Assembly (NCBI GenBank): GCA_033296885.1
Contig: MU863908.1
Span: 62,001 to 126,000, forward strand
Length of the DNA: 64,000 bases
Source of the DNA: Triangularia verruculosa
Taxonomy: Eukaryota; Ascomycota; Sordariomycetes; Sordariales; Podosporaceae
Direction of reading: 5' to 3'
Part shown: positions 1-11,089 of the stretch, piece after piece
Layout of the letters: the number at the start of each line of letters is the position of its first letter
Numbering within the stretch: position 1 is the stretch's first letter
Position numbers and translations under genes: made by a program
The notes under the pieces: generated by a model
Databases searched by the model: none
What the model saw: the letters and a program-made list of their open reading frames with translations, nothing else
Told to the model about the DNA's origin: nothing

Positions 1-605
1 TACGTGCTCAGTCAGCGCTTTCCCGCAAGCTGCAAGCAGGGTTGATAATCCTGCATTGGCACACGCCAGTAAGTTTCGAGACTACCTAGGTAGTCTATTA
101 TGTACTTTACATCCTCACCAAAGATATTAGTCTCTATCCCTGCCACCGTATGATCGTGCCAGGCAGAGAGCGATCATGGTTTCACCCCAGTTGCCGTCGG
201 TGAATTGCTAGGCGATGCTTTTTTGCTCCGCGCGCCTATAGGTAGATTTTGAAGAGGCCTTCGGGGTTATATAGCACTAGAGACCATTGCGACGGCTAAA
301 GAGATGCTGGCGCCTGAAAATCCCGTGTTCATCAATGCCGAGCAAGGCTAGCCGGTGTCATCTTTGGTGCTGAGCATCCCTGGACGCTTAACCGATGATC
401 TCGACCATATTGCAAAGAAGGTCAAGAACACCGAACGAGGTCAGGCACCAACACACTCTTCAAGTTTCAACCATCATAAAAACTGACCAAATTCGCACCC
501 TTTCTCATCCACCACTCCTCATCACTTTTGCCTCCAGTACCATCTGCATACGTCTTCCCACTCTAGGCTACAGTAGCCCTCCAATCAACCACTTCACCAC
601 TCACC
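1..605. other. Intergenic left edge
   Basis: No convincing coding region is seen here. It holds a perfect 16-base palindrome at 80-95 with core CTAGG (see the palindrome entries). The last 150 bases are pyrimidine-rich and lead into the ATG of the secreted protein at 606, so they probably contain its promoter and 5' leader. Confidence 0.5.
80..95. repeat. 16-bp perfect palindrome, TACCTAGGTA family
   Basis: The sequence gactacctaggtagtc equals its own reverse complement. The core ACCTAGGT recurs as longer palindromes at several intergenic sites in this window (about 11679, 20291, 21100, 49671, 56863). Confidence 0.7.
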
Positions 606-1174
606 ATGAAGCCTTCCACCGCCCTCGCCCTCGCCGCCCTCTGCATCAAGAGCTGCGTAGCCGACTTCTGGATCTACGAAGCCGGCGGTTTCGGTGACAT
701 CGTCCCCGTCACGTACTTCCGCTTCTACCACAACCCCCCCAGCTGCGGTGATCTTGGCAAGAACAATAAGCAAAACTATCTCCCGTACGACGATGTCAGC
801 AAGACAAGGGTAAAGCTCTCGTGGCTGTGACGGATTGTCAAGGTGTGTTTGCTGACCTGAAGCGCAGGGCGTTGCTTGCGATGGGAATGGTTGCGAGGGT
901 GGAAACCCCAACGAGATCACGCGTTTTGAGATGAACGTGGACTGGGGACACTACAGTAAGTCACTGCTGTCCGATGAGCGCTGCTAGAGGTATTTACTGA
1001 CACGGATTTTGTGCAGCTATCTACAAGGACCGTGGCTGGAGGATGTACGACACGAAAAACAATGTTGTGGGGCAGTGCCGTCCTGATAGGTCCAAGAGCT
1101 ATTATTGCGTTGGTAACGGCCTTCCTGATGGGGCTAGTGTCTTCTATTGCACTACGTCTGTTGATAAGTTCTGA
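606..1174 (+). CDS. Small secreted cysteine-rich protein (149 aa)
   Basis: Three exons join cleanly: 606-809, 868-955 and 1017-1174, with introns of 58 and 61 nt (donors GTAAAG and GTAAGT, acceptors CGCAG and TGCAG). The first 19 or so residues form a signal peptide ending near SCVA-D. The mature part is about 130 aa with six cysteines, in the contexts PPSC, VACDGNGC, GQC, YYC and FYC, which would allow three disulfide bonds. It has no transmembrane segment after the signal. Size, secretion and cysteine content fit effector-like or antimicrobial-type small secreted proteins, but no family is recognised. The stop lies only about 90 bases from the convergent gene at 1268, so the 3' ends may overlap. 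Confidence 0.75.
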
Positions 1175-1267
1175 GCGGAATGAGGGGGATTGGGTAGGAC
1201 ATATCGGAGGGCAGCGGAGACTGGCCGTGGTGATGAACAGAAGCTCAGTTTCTAGCCATGCATCAAC

Positions 1268-3099
1268 TCACGAATCAATTCCTGCATCATCTTCAGCCAT
1301 CGCTCTCCGACGTACGGGCAAATTCAGAGGTTCTTCCTTCAAGGCCCCAGTGTCCCCGTTGCCCGAAACTCGCGCACTTCCTTCTCCGCCAACCACACTC
1401 TTCTTCTTCCGATTCAAACCATAGTTAGGATGTTCACTCTTCCGCATCAACCATTGCTGTGTTTCCACCCCTAGAACCATATCATATCCGTCTTGAAGCC
1501 GTTCACACACCTTGAAAGAAAATCCCTCAAGTGAGACAAAGCTATCGACATGAAAACACACCTCAATGGTGCCAATCACCTGCGCTCCACCGTCCACTCC
1601 ATAGCCGGTGTTCAATGACTCGACCGTCGCGGTTCCATCGACTTGCAGTCCTAGTCGCGAGATAGTGGCGAGAGAGATGATATTAATGTCCTTGGACGGA
1701 TGGAGATGTGCGTTGAGCGAATGCCTGGTAGCTTTATAGTTGACGTGCCCGGATATTGGCTTGAAGCGATGTCGAGCTGCGACGATTTGGGTATGAGGTG
1801 ATGATACGTCAAAGAATATTCTAGGACCGTCGACCCCGGACCAGAGCAAGGTGTTTTCGGTGTCATCCACCTCGGACTGTGCAGTTGCAGTTGCAGTTTC
1901 TGTGGCCATCCGACGAGGTGGGCCCTTTGGCATGGTTAAACCGCTATTCTCGGGTGGTTTCTGCGCTTCCTGAGTAATGGAAAAGTCGGCGACGTGTGGG
2001 GACGGTCTTTCCGAGACAAACTGAACCGGTGTCTCCTTCGAGCTTCCCGGAGTACCTGGAGTTGATGTAGGGGGGCTCTGTTGACTTGAGCTAGGTGACG
2101 AGGTTGACATCTCAGTGGAGCCATTTGAAGTTGGCGATGACGGCTGTGATGAATGCGGAGATACTTTCCCGTAGCTCTGTTGTTTTTTGTGATTACCATG
2201 ATAGCTTGGGCGCCATGATCGATGGCCAGAATGTACGTCGAGATTCTTGGGAATTTTGTAGTCAGGTGGCGGAGCAGTGTTGGGGACTACACCCCTTTTG
2301 ATCATCTCGTCAGCAAGAAATGCCAGAACGACGTTCTGATTGAACATGTGCCTGTCTTCCAAATCACCTGATGTGGTGAAGCCGCTACTGCGTCGAACTT
2401 GAAGATCGTGTATCATGTCAACAACTTGGGACATATCATGCTTGATTTCTCGGCTTTTACCCGGTACTCTTTGTCAGCAATGCGATTCTCACTCATGTAG
2501 GCGTAGATACTCAGACAATCATGTGCTTACATTTCGGTCATGATGAGCGTCATCTCCTCCGTCGGTTTCGCTTTGGCGGAGGCACCAATCCCTTCAAGTC
2601 GCCTTTCCTCCCATGATCGTCTTTCATAAAATGACTCTAATTTCAAGGTGCTTTGAGCCAACACCAGGTTTGACTTTAGGGTCTCCATGAAAGGTAGAAG
2701 TGCAATGAAGTCGGGCTTCAGCCGATGCCATCTGTAGTTGACTTTCAACTGTAAACTACTCGGAAGTCTCGCAGTCCTGTCCATGAGTTCCAGCACCTTG
2801 CGTTTGATCCCTTTAGCAAGGCGGTTGATACCATCGAGAAACCTGTTCTTTCTCAAGTAGTTCATAGCGGCAGTGCAAGAAGACTCATCTCGTGGCCATC
2901 GTTCCTTAAGGGAGATACGGGCGGACTGGATTGCAGTGAAGCATGTCTTCAACAACAGGCGGTAGCTTCTAATCTCCTCCTCCACTACCTCCGGAGCCTC
3001 GGTGCTGATTTCAATCATCAGCTCTGCGAGTTTGTAAACGGTCGAACAAGTTTTGGCGAGTGAGTTTGCCGCAACGACTAAGCCAACTACCTCGGCCAT
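1268..3099 (-). CDS. NLR-type N-terminal helical domain fused to a retropepsin-like C-terminus (589 aa)
   Basis: Two exons on the minus strand, 3099-2531 and 2468-1268, are joined across a 62-nt intron (donor GTAAGC, acceptor CAAAG; codon AT|A). The N-terminus (MAEVVGLVVAANSLAKTC and on) is the hydrophobic helical segment found at the start of fungal STAND/NACHT proteins, covering about residues 1-180. A proline/serine/threonine-rich disordered linker follows at about 250-330. The last 180 residues contain a pattern like retroviral-type aspartyl proteases (INIISLATISRLGLQV, then YDMVLGVE), but the usual DTG catalytic triplet is not visible, so activity is doubtful. There is no NB-ARC or NACHT module. 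Inference: a signalling or adaptor protein. The two-part architecture is seen, the role is not known. Confidence 0.7.
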
Positions 3100-3700
3100 G
3101 GTGATAAGAGCCGAGAGATATAATCAACATGAAATGGTGGGACAAATGTCTGAACGGAGCTTGATATCGGCAGGTCCACGATAAAGACTCTCAAATGGTT
3201 GCATTTAACTACAAAATGTCGTCAATGACCAACAGCAATCACCATGTCAGATCTTGATGCGACGCGTGCGAACTGCGGGGTCGAAGGTTAAGAGAAGGCA
3301 GATAAGGCATCCATCGAGGCAATATTCCTGATCGGTAAGCCCTGTTGAGATGCGCATAGAAATGTTCCACTGCTTGAAGACGGAATTTCAGCCGTCGAAT
3401 GGGAAATCGGACCGGAAAATGGGGAGTCAGCCTTGACGAATAATTCTGGGGGCCAGTACACCCTCAGACGTACTTAGGGAGCTACAGTTTGCAGTGTGGG
3501 GTTACAACGATCCTGACCCGGCACCTTCTGGGCAACATGATTGGCATTGGAGGTTACCACCACACCTTGAATACGGTATACGAGGCATCGTCGCTACTTC
3601 CAATACATAAAGACACTTAGAAAAGACAATCTATATTCTATGGAACGTTCTATCTATATGTATACCCGCTTTCTAAGCCATCTACCCGCTTGAATGCTCC
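3100..3700. other. Intergenic, 600 bp
   Basis: This lies between the start of the NLR-like gene (3099, minus) and the end of the 2EXR gene (3701, minus). It should contain the promoter of the former. No coding or repeat structure was recognised. Confidence 0.5.
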
Positions 3701-4708
3701 TTAAACCGATTCACAAGCCAGTATACCGATCTGCATAGAAGCAGCATCAGGGCATATCAACGACCGCGCCCTCCTGACACAACCGCGCACGCCGTTTCTA
3801 TAATAGCGCGTCTCATTATTAAGAGGATGCCACCGGGACTTTTTGAATCCATCGCTCCACTCTCCGTCCTGGAAGGACCCTCCATCTTTGTCAGAAACCT
3901 CAACGTAGCGACAGTCCGACCCATGAAATTCTCTTGGCTTCTCGCAGTCTCCTTTAGCTTCAAGTTGCTCCTCGGTAGGAACACGAATCCTTCTCTTCAG
4001 GCGGTAGTCGATGAACCACAAGTGAACTGGCGCTGACGTGGATGCTTCGAGCAGGAACTCAACGAAGCCCTCAAGCTCGTCCCAATCAAGACACATCGTA
4101 TCCCACGCCGGGTTGTACGGGATGGCAATGTGTCGCTCTCCTGGTGTCTTCTGCAGCTCTGTCCAAAAGCTGCATGAACGCAATGGCTTCTCGTACGTGG
4201 GTGTTTGGAGATCAAGGACACCCTTTTTGGCCCAGCGGAAAGGTGTGAGATTGGAGGATTGGAGGATCAAAAGGTCTTGTGTTGGGCAAAAGACGACTTG
4301 GCGTTTTGTCGAGGATTCACTGGCGAATTGGGACGGTCCATCGCTGCCGGCAGCGGGTCCCCATGCCAACAGTTTGTCCTGCTTCCTCCGAAAATGTCTC
4401 TCGATGGCGGTTCTGGATTCCCTGCAAGCCATCCATAGCCCACTGTCTATGAGGTAGGTTGATGAGTTTTGTTGTGCCCAATTCGCGTGGAATACGGTTC
4501 TGAGATGCCCGGTGTTTGTCTGAACAGAGCGTGGTTGGCAGGCTGTTTGGTGGTGTTCAAATTCTGTGCTATCGCCGCACTCAGTTGTGGCGTTGTCTGA
4601 GACGGTAAAAATGTGCGCTCCGGGGATATCCGGTCGAATCGCGGACTCCCAGATGAGATTCCGAAGCTCCCAAGGGAGGTGTGCAAAGAGAGGGAATGTT
4701 ACTGCCAT
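3701..4708 (-). CDS. 2EXR domain protein (335 aa)
   Basis: A single-exon ORF. Residues 5-24 (FPLFAHLPWELRNLIWESA) match the start of the 2EXR domain, an F-box-like helical motif very common in filamentous ascomycetes and usually of unknown function. Typical family features follow: a stretch where locally conserved residues around CRESRTAIERHF lead into a strand-rich region with long variable loops. No signal peptide or membrane segment is seen. The ATG at 4708 is the first in frame and gives the domain at its usual place near the N-terminus. The family is often expanded and variable between strains. The partner is unknown. Confidence 0.8.
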   Translation of the reverse strand: MAVTFPLFAHLPWELRNLIWESAIRPDIPGAHIFTVSDNATTECGDSTEFEHHQTACQPRSVQTNTGHLRTVFHANWAQQNSSTYLIDSGLWMACRESRTAIERHFRRKQDKLLAWGPAAGSDGPSQFASESSTKRQVVFCPTQDLLILQSSNLTPFRWAKKGVLDLQTPTYEKPLRSCSFWTELQKTPGERHIAIPYNPAWDTMCLDWDELEGFVEFLLEASTSAPVHLWFIDYRLKRRIRVPTEEQLEAKGDCEKPREFHGSDCRYVEVSDKDGGSFQDGEWSDGFKKSRWHPLNNETRYYRNGVRGCVRRARSLICPDAASMQIGILACESV

Positions 4709-5319
4709 AATGACAGATTGGGCGACGAAGAAGTGAATTTTTTTCGAAATGCTTGCTCAACAAAAAATGGAAAAGGAAGAAATCTGGCCGAATTTAGTAT
4801 TTATAGCAAGATACCCCTGTGAAAAATCTTATCCTGCCAAGTCCCACTTATTCCTCGGGAGGCTTAGTGGCTTGGGCTGTTGGAAAGCTTGTTTCCTCCT
4901 CATTCCCGCGCCGGACTTTGGCACTTGCTCCCGATAAACGTGGCGTTTCTGTGGCCACGTAGAGTAAGCGTGTAAGCGGTGAGCCGTTTGAGTGGATATG
5001 GGGAGGCGTGTCGGTTCAGCATCTCATGGTCGGTCACCGCCAGCAAGCTCTGTAGCGCACATTCTAAGCTGATGGTTTACATGTTGCTCAGGTAAGTTTT
5101 TCATATCATTGTGTTTCGCAACGTTGAAAAGTCTCTGCCCTAATCATCAAGCTCTCATCTTAGGTTGGTCTGCCTTGAATCGACTTGCATTGCAAAAAAC
5201 GGTTCAGGCTCTTCATAACAATCTCTCTTTTTTGCGTCTATTAACATTACGTCTATTATGGCTTCACAGCATATACTTTTGCCAAAGAAAAACACAGATC
5301 TCTCTCTTCCCAACACCGT
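4709..5319. other. Intergenic, 610 bp
   Basis: This holds the promoter side of the 2EXR gene and the 3' side of the STAND gene ending at 5320. It is moderately AT-rich with short pyrimidine tracts. No gene was recognised. Confidence 0.45.
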
Positions 5320-8300
5320 TCACCGGCGGAAATAAACGATACAACGGTCATATGTTTTTTCGTCTTCTGACGATCCATCTTCAGGTGTTTCCCTGGAAAT
5401 TTCAGCCAGATGTGACTGCGCTTCTCTTCGCAGTTTCTTCCAATGTGAAGGCGGTGAGCCCTGATCCTGCAGAACTTGTGACAGTTTGAACTTGGTGCGT
5501 GCCAGGTCCGGTGTGGGCATCGGATCAAAACTGTTGTAGGTTTTTAGAAGAGCCTGGAGAATTTGTCTGTTGTCATGGTAAATGCTGTCAGCTCCAGATG
5601 CCCATATCCGCATGTGAAGTAGGTAAGGTAGGTAATAGAGGACTCACTGTGCTGGTTCAAAGTTACCGAGTTTATGATAGACCCAAGCCAAACGGTAGTA
5701 ACAGCTCAGTGTCTTCATGTGCTTATCCCCCATGGTGTCAATGTGCAGCTTCAGGGACTCTACCAGTAGCTTGAGTGCACATGGGAAGTCATCTTGATAG
5801 GCGCGGACTGCGCCAAGAGCGGATGTGGCCCAGGCAGTTCTTTGCCAGAGGGACCTGAGTTAGGACGACAAGTTACCCCGGTGATATGAAACGCTGGATT
5901 CCGACTTACAAAGTGAATTGCCTCCCTAATTTCTGCTCACGAGCTCTTATAACCTCCAAAGACTTCTCAAAACAAGATGCGGCAGTCATGAGATCACCCA
6001 CCAACAGCCAACATCTCCCCACGTTGAGATAGTTGAGCGCCAAGCCATGGACCTGCTGGTCTTTGTACTTTTCCGAACCTAGCCGGATCTCGAGGGCTCG
6101 ATTATGCATCTTAATGGCGCCCTTAGGGTCTTCACATGCCATAGCAACTCCAACATTCATAAAGCCATTGGCCCGGTTGGGATGATAAGGGTCCAAGAGA
6201 CCCTGTTTGACGGCATCCTCGCGAATACTCAGGGCTTTACGGGCAAGTTCAGTCATGCTGATGCCAGATGTAGCTTCAGTGTGGTAGAACTGCTGAACTG
6301 TATAGAGATCGGCGAGGAAAGCCGGTGGGATCGAGCTTCGACCTCCCAGATGTGTGTGTTCTCTTGAAACGATCTCGTCGTGGGCCTTCTGACAACTGGC
6401 GATGAGAGTTTTGCTAACTTCGAACCTTCCTCGCTCACACATGTACCTGTAAAGAAGAATGGGTGTCAGGATTCTTCATTGAAGCAATTTGTCAGAACTG
6501 TAGTGCTCTTACCAAGCGCATGAGTAGATCAACTCGATAAAGGTAAAGGATGATATTAGCTGGATGCCAAAGTTATCCCTCAAGTTGATGTACTGTTGAT
6601 GCAGCGTCAAGACATGAGGTTGAAACTTCTCACATTCCTCCCAGTCTTCCACCATGTGGTCTCGTGACAGCTGGTGCAAGGGAAAGGCCTGGCGCAGAAG
6701 GTGAACTGCATTGTTGAACGCCGTCTGATGGTCAGGGCACGTCTTGAGTGCACGGTCTCGGACAAGGCGATGTAGGTTGATGCGTCGGCAATCGTCGTCG
6801 TTGCCCTTGCTGGCCGACCCAATGAATGAAGACTTCCTCAGTCGAGAAAGGATAACTTGAAGCTTTGCTGTATTAGAAAAGCATGCCACCCTCTGGTCTT
6901 TGGACAACAACAATCCCTCTGGGATGTTATCAGGGTCGAAAAAGGCGATCGTCCCCAGACTTAGCCGATGCTGGTTGTCCAGTCTCTTGATGTGGGCTTC
7001 TACAGCTTTTCCGGCGCTTTCGTGATACCAGGGACTGTCTGGCTCAACATTCTGAAACAGTTCATCCCCAAACTCAACCTTGAGAAGGTCATGAATCTGT
7101 GACATAGGTACTGGCTCCGGCTCAGATTCGATGACTGTGACCATCTGGTCCAATAATAGAGGATAGAGCCCCAGCCTGTTCGCCAAGTCTCCAGCTGTGC
7201 TTTCATCAATGTCTTGTATACCCCGAGTTGCAAAGCGTTTCTTGATGAACTCGGCTCCCTCCGGAACTGAAAATGCTTCAACGTGATGGCTGTCAGTTGG
7301 ACTGGTTGTGACCGCAGCTAACCCATGTATGGCATCTTTGCTGGTGATGAGGACAGAGCCTCCGGTGAAAGCGGACCAGTATTGGTTGAGAACCGGGAAA
7401 CTGTCGACATTGTCCAGAACGAGTAGCCAAGACGCACCATCATGTGGCTTCTCCATCCACGAAAGAGCCAACCCTAGTAGCTTGTCGCGGTCTTCCATTG
7501 CCGTCGAGCTAGCAAGACCGAGATCACGAGCGATGCTGACAAAGCCCTGCTCCAACTTCTCGGCACTGTCGGCGGAGATCCAAAAGATGTGGGTGAAATT
7601 GTTGTCGTCCTTTTGTCGGTATGCGAACTCGATGGCTGTATGGGTCTTTCCGATCCCGGGGAGCCCGTAAATACAAAATACGCGCCCTAAAGAACCCTCG
7701 TTGGGTGGCGTCAAACACGTATTGATCTTGCAAAACAGCTCCTCTCTCCCAACAAAGCAACGGTTGCGAGGATATGGCATAATGAATGATCTTGGCTTGG
7801 ACTTGTGCTCCAAAAGAGGCTGATGCAATGTGCCCAGGGTGAGCTGGGTTTGCATGCCATGGATCTCCATGATCCTATCTCTGGTGACGGAAACCTCGTG
7901 AGCCGTGTGCTCGACGACTAAGCCCACTTGATTGAGCTTCTCCTCGGTAACACCACGATGGACAGTCGCTTGTTGTGCCTCATTGACAAATGTCTCTCTC
8001 GTAGACAAGGCGAGAGCAGTCTGGATAGTTGCATATAGAGTAGACAAACATCCAGTCAAGTTATTTAATCTTTCCGTCGACATAGCAAGGTCACTCTTTA
8101 TGAGTTCCGAACGAAAGGCGAACCGGATCGCCGACCATCTCCTCCAGCGTCTCATGTGTTTTTGGTGTTTTTGGAGAGTCTTCTCCAGCTCTTTTGCGGA
8201 TTCTAGATGTCCATCCAGCGCGTTCTGATCAATATTGAAAGACCGGATGCGCTCATCGTCGATTTCTGAAATCTTGTCTTTCATATTGTTCAGCTGGTGG

Positions 8301-8464
8301 ATGGTTTCAATCACGGACTGTAAACTCTGGGCGGTCTGTGTATAATGCTTGTCGATCTTCTTCAAGGCCGAGGCGCAATGCAATGCACTGTGTGCCACCT
8401 CGCCGATCTTGGCCAAAACACCAACCAGTGTAAAGGAAGAGACAACGATCGAAAGTGGGTCCAT
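5320..8464 (-). CDS. STAND/NLR-like protein: helical N-terminus, NB-ARC, TPR repeats (986 aa)
   Basis: Four minus-strand exons, 8464-6513, 6446-5910, 5854-5648 and 5584-5320, are joined by introns of 66, 55 and 63 nt with good signals and kept frame. The start is placed at MDPLSIVVSSFTLVGVL because this is the classic beginning of fungal NLR-type N-terminal domains; the open frame runs 71 codons further upstream. The NB-ARC begins with FVGREELF, then the P-loop GLPGIGKT near residue 270, Walker B WLLVLDNVD near 345 and a GLPL-like LGLYPLLLD. From about residue 650 to the end are degenerate TPR repeats that span the exon junctions (for example ALNYLNVGRCWLLVGDL and YYRLAWVYHKLG). The family acts as intracellular signal sensors, including in heterokaryon incompatibility. 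All signature motifs look intact, so the protein is probably functional. Its ligand is unknown. Confidence 0.9.
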
Positions 8465-9360
8465 TCGAACAATGTGTGAAAAGAGTGGGTAAAGCTGTGC
8501 AAAAGCCGAAGTATGAATGTCGAAATGAGAGAATTGTGGACGTGCCGTGTTGGAATGCTGTCGTACGTCAAGGTGTAACGTCGATGAAGCTGGTGGATGT
8601 GGGATAATTGGAGAAAGTGATGCTGTACTAGCCGCTGAAAAGGGAAGAAGATGAGCAGTGAAGATATCTCGCGACAAATTGCAGCTTTAATTCACTCTTC
8701 CATGGTCGCGGAGCCTCATTCTGCTCAGCATTGACTCCACAACAACCTACTTTTTCCCGCCCAGTTGACATGTGCCCGTCTAAAGCCATCACGCGAAGCT
8801 GTAGAAGATGCCACGACAGCTTTGAACGACCATGATCAAGATCACCTGTTGCTTACGCCCAGTTGTTCGGAGGTGTCCCGAGCCTCATATCTATAGGTCG
8901 GGCGGCATTGGGCATCAAAATCCATCTGTCAAGCAGAGCCAAGACTATCTTCGCCGCGACGCTTCGCCACAGAATAAAGTGTGGGGCTTTGATGGCACAC
9001 GGCAAAAGTGTGAAGGAGGGTGGTGAAGTGCTGCGATTTGATCTTCGAGTCGAACAGCACTGTGATTCACGTTGGACCGAGGGAAGCTCCACACCACCAC
9101 GGGCGGATGAAGTGGGAGCTCTCTGCAAGCTTGCAATCCAATTGTGCCAGTCCAAGGAGGACACAAAACAAGCGATAGCGCGGGAATAAATGGCGCACGG
9201 CAGACTCTGGTGCGGGGGAACATGTATTTCAGTGTACCAGCTCCGGAAGAGACACCTGGCTCTGCTCCAGCCAAAGATAAGTAAATGTCCTTCTTCTCAA
9301 GGTTGCCGGCAAATGGGACGTTCGATTATCCAAGCTCATCAGGAATGAGGAGTGCTTTGA
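8465..9360. other. Intergenic, 900 bp, divergent promoters
   Basis: This lies between the STAND gene start (minus) and a small plus-strand gene. Opposite-strand ORFs of about 100 codons overlap around 8850-9270, but none shows family likeness or splice logic, so they are treated as chance. Confidence 0.45.
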
Positions 9361-9788
9361 ATGAGGGAACCGTCTATTCCTGTGTCAAATCTTTTGTCAA
9401 CAATGTCACCTCCAATTTCCTCTGACGGCAGTGCAGAACGACATGCGATAGCCTGGGACACCCAAAATGGTACCTCAGATACAAACGACCCATTGTACCA
9501 ACCGTGGCGAGAGTTTTGGCCCCCTCGAGATGTCGAAGATCTTTCGGAAGCCGAGATCAGAGCGAAGCCATGGCTCACCTGGAAGCGGGACAAGACCAAG
9601 CCAAATGACAAGCCGTGGTATTTTTGGGTGAATGTCTTCGAGAGCGATGTTGATGAGCCATGCAAAGGCGAGGATTGCAAAAAGTGTAACGGGGAAGGAT
9701 GTGTGAGTCTTGCAGTGGTGTCTTGCCAGTCATCGCGCTAATGTCGCTGCGCCAGAGCACCGGTTCCACAGTGGCGGAAGGAGGCTAG
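9361..9788 (+). CDS. Small acidic hypothetical protein (about 124 aa)
   Basis: Exon 1 is 9361-9702. A plausible 53-nt intron (donor GTGAGT, acceptor GCCAG) leads to exon 2 at 9756-9788. A second ATG at 9403 (MSPPISSDG) may be the true start. The protein is rich in W, D, E and K and has a compact cysteine motif near the end (CKGEDCKKCNGEGC) that could bind a metal or form disulfides. No signal peptide and no known family were recognised. If the intron is not spliced, the frame reads on for 13 codons. Confidence 0.4.
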
Positions 9789-9955
9789 ACTGGTCTCTGA
9801 TTGAGATGTTCGTTTGAAAGTAGCTGTGGCTTTGCTATTTGAGAAGGATGATAGCTGGTGAAGAATGAATAAATAGCTTTTTGCGCATCTGAGTGGCAGA
9901 AATCACCACAGACATGAGTGGATGAACGTAAAAATCTCAGGTTTAATAGTAAACA

Positions 9956-11089
9956 TCAGTAGAACACAAAAGTTCTCACTTCGACGCTCTCTCGCTGTTG
10001 TTGTATCTCACCCTTTGTGCTTCCGGCCTTGACATACGGGAACGAGACATGAGGCGCATCTAGACGAGTCAGACATAAAGCAGGCAATGGTTAAGGGGAC
10101 AACACATACACTGCGCAATGTTATGGTCGGTGGTGGAACCAGAATCAAAGCATTTGATCATCCAAGCTTCATCCTCCCTCTGTCCATCCACGTAATAGAA
10201 ACGATGATTGGAGTTCGGCCAGAAATTCAGCGTTTCACCTACAAAGTCCGGAAAGACAATGTCGGTTGGAACCATGTCCTCAGTCTTGACTGTGCGATAG
10301 TCGCAGACAGCCAGCGGTGAGCTGTATACAGGACCTCGCAGGGGTTTCCAAACACTACCAGATGGTCAGATACCTGAAGTGCAACGCGGGATTTTTACAG
10401 CAGTAAATGACTTACTTGATGATTTGGAAACGTCTGTTGGCATATTTATGGGCGAACTCTGGGTGGAAATATTTCAGACGCCGCATTGCGGCAGCTGCGG
10501 TCTGATCTACTCACATTATCGAGTGAATCTCCTGGTCCCAAGAGATCGGGCACAAGACGTAACACACACCTGCATGAACAACACCGAATGGTTGTGCCTT
10601 TCCGGGAGCACCACGGGAGCCAACGGGAAGTGTCGGATCTTTGCGACGCACCTGGAAGTCGAAAGGAAGAACCTCGGTCGCACCTGTGTATTGCTTGAGG
10701 AACACCTGTACCTCCTGGTAATAACGGGTCACGACAAGATCAGTGTTGGCAAACTCGTTGTATTCCAACGATGTGTGGAAGTTTTCCAGACGAAATCCGT
10801 GCTTGTCTAACGAAAACAGCCGCTCGTGTCCCCGGATATCGGCAGCGTCGATAGTCCTTCGTGTATAAGAGACGTTGGTCTGCCTCAGCTTCGGCATCCA
10901 TGCTGGGTCTATTGGAATATTCATGAAGTATGGCTTCTCTTTATCATAGAGAGGGTCTGGCTTCATGTAGAATACCGACGCTTGGTAACACCTGGCACTT
11001 TCGAGTTCTGATGCCTCTGCTCGGGTAGCGAGCTGTGACAAAGACTCAGCCATGTCTTGCGGTGATTTTGTTGGGAATCGTGGTGCCAC
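9956..11089 (-). CDS. CmcJ/NvfI-family oxygenase-like enzyme (319 aa)
   Basis: Four minus-strand exons, 11089-10570, 10506-10416, 10354-10110 and 10059-9956, have introns of 63, 61 and 50 nt. The splices restore the family signature VVHADQT, then RRFQIINVWKPL, PLAVCDYRTV and WMIKCFDS. These are typical of the fungal CmcJ/NvfI/GA4-desaturase-like family, which covers 7-alpha-methoxylation proteins, asaB-like hydroxylases and non-heme iron endoperoxidases of secondary metabolism. The H-x-D in VVHAD is a likely iron-binding pair. No signal peptide is seen, so it is cytosolic. A later start at MAESLSQ (codon 13) is possible. The substrate is unknown; the next genes are an amidase and a phosphatase, with no backbone biosynthetic gene in the window. 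Confidence 0.82.

Noticed and set aside
8853..9274. Opposed ORFs of about 100 codons
   Set aside because: Both strands are open by chance; neither shows a domain, signal peptide or convincing start context.
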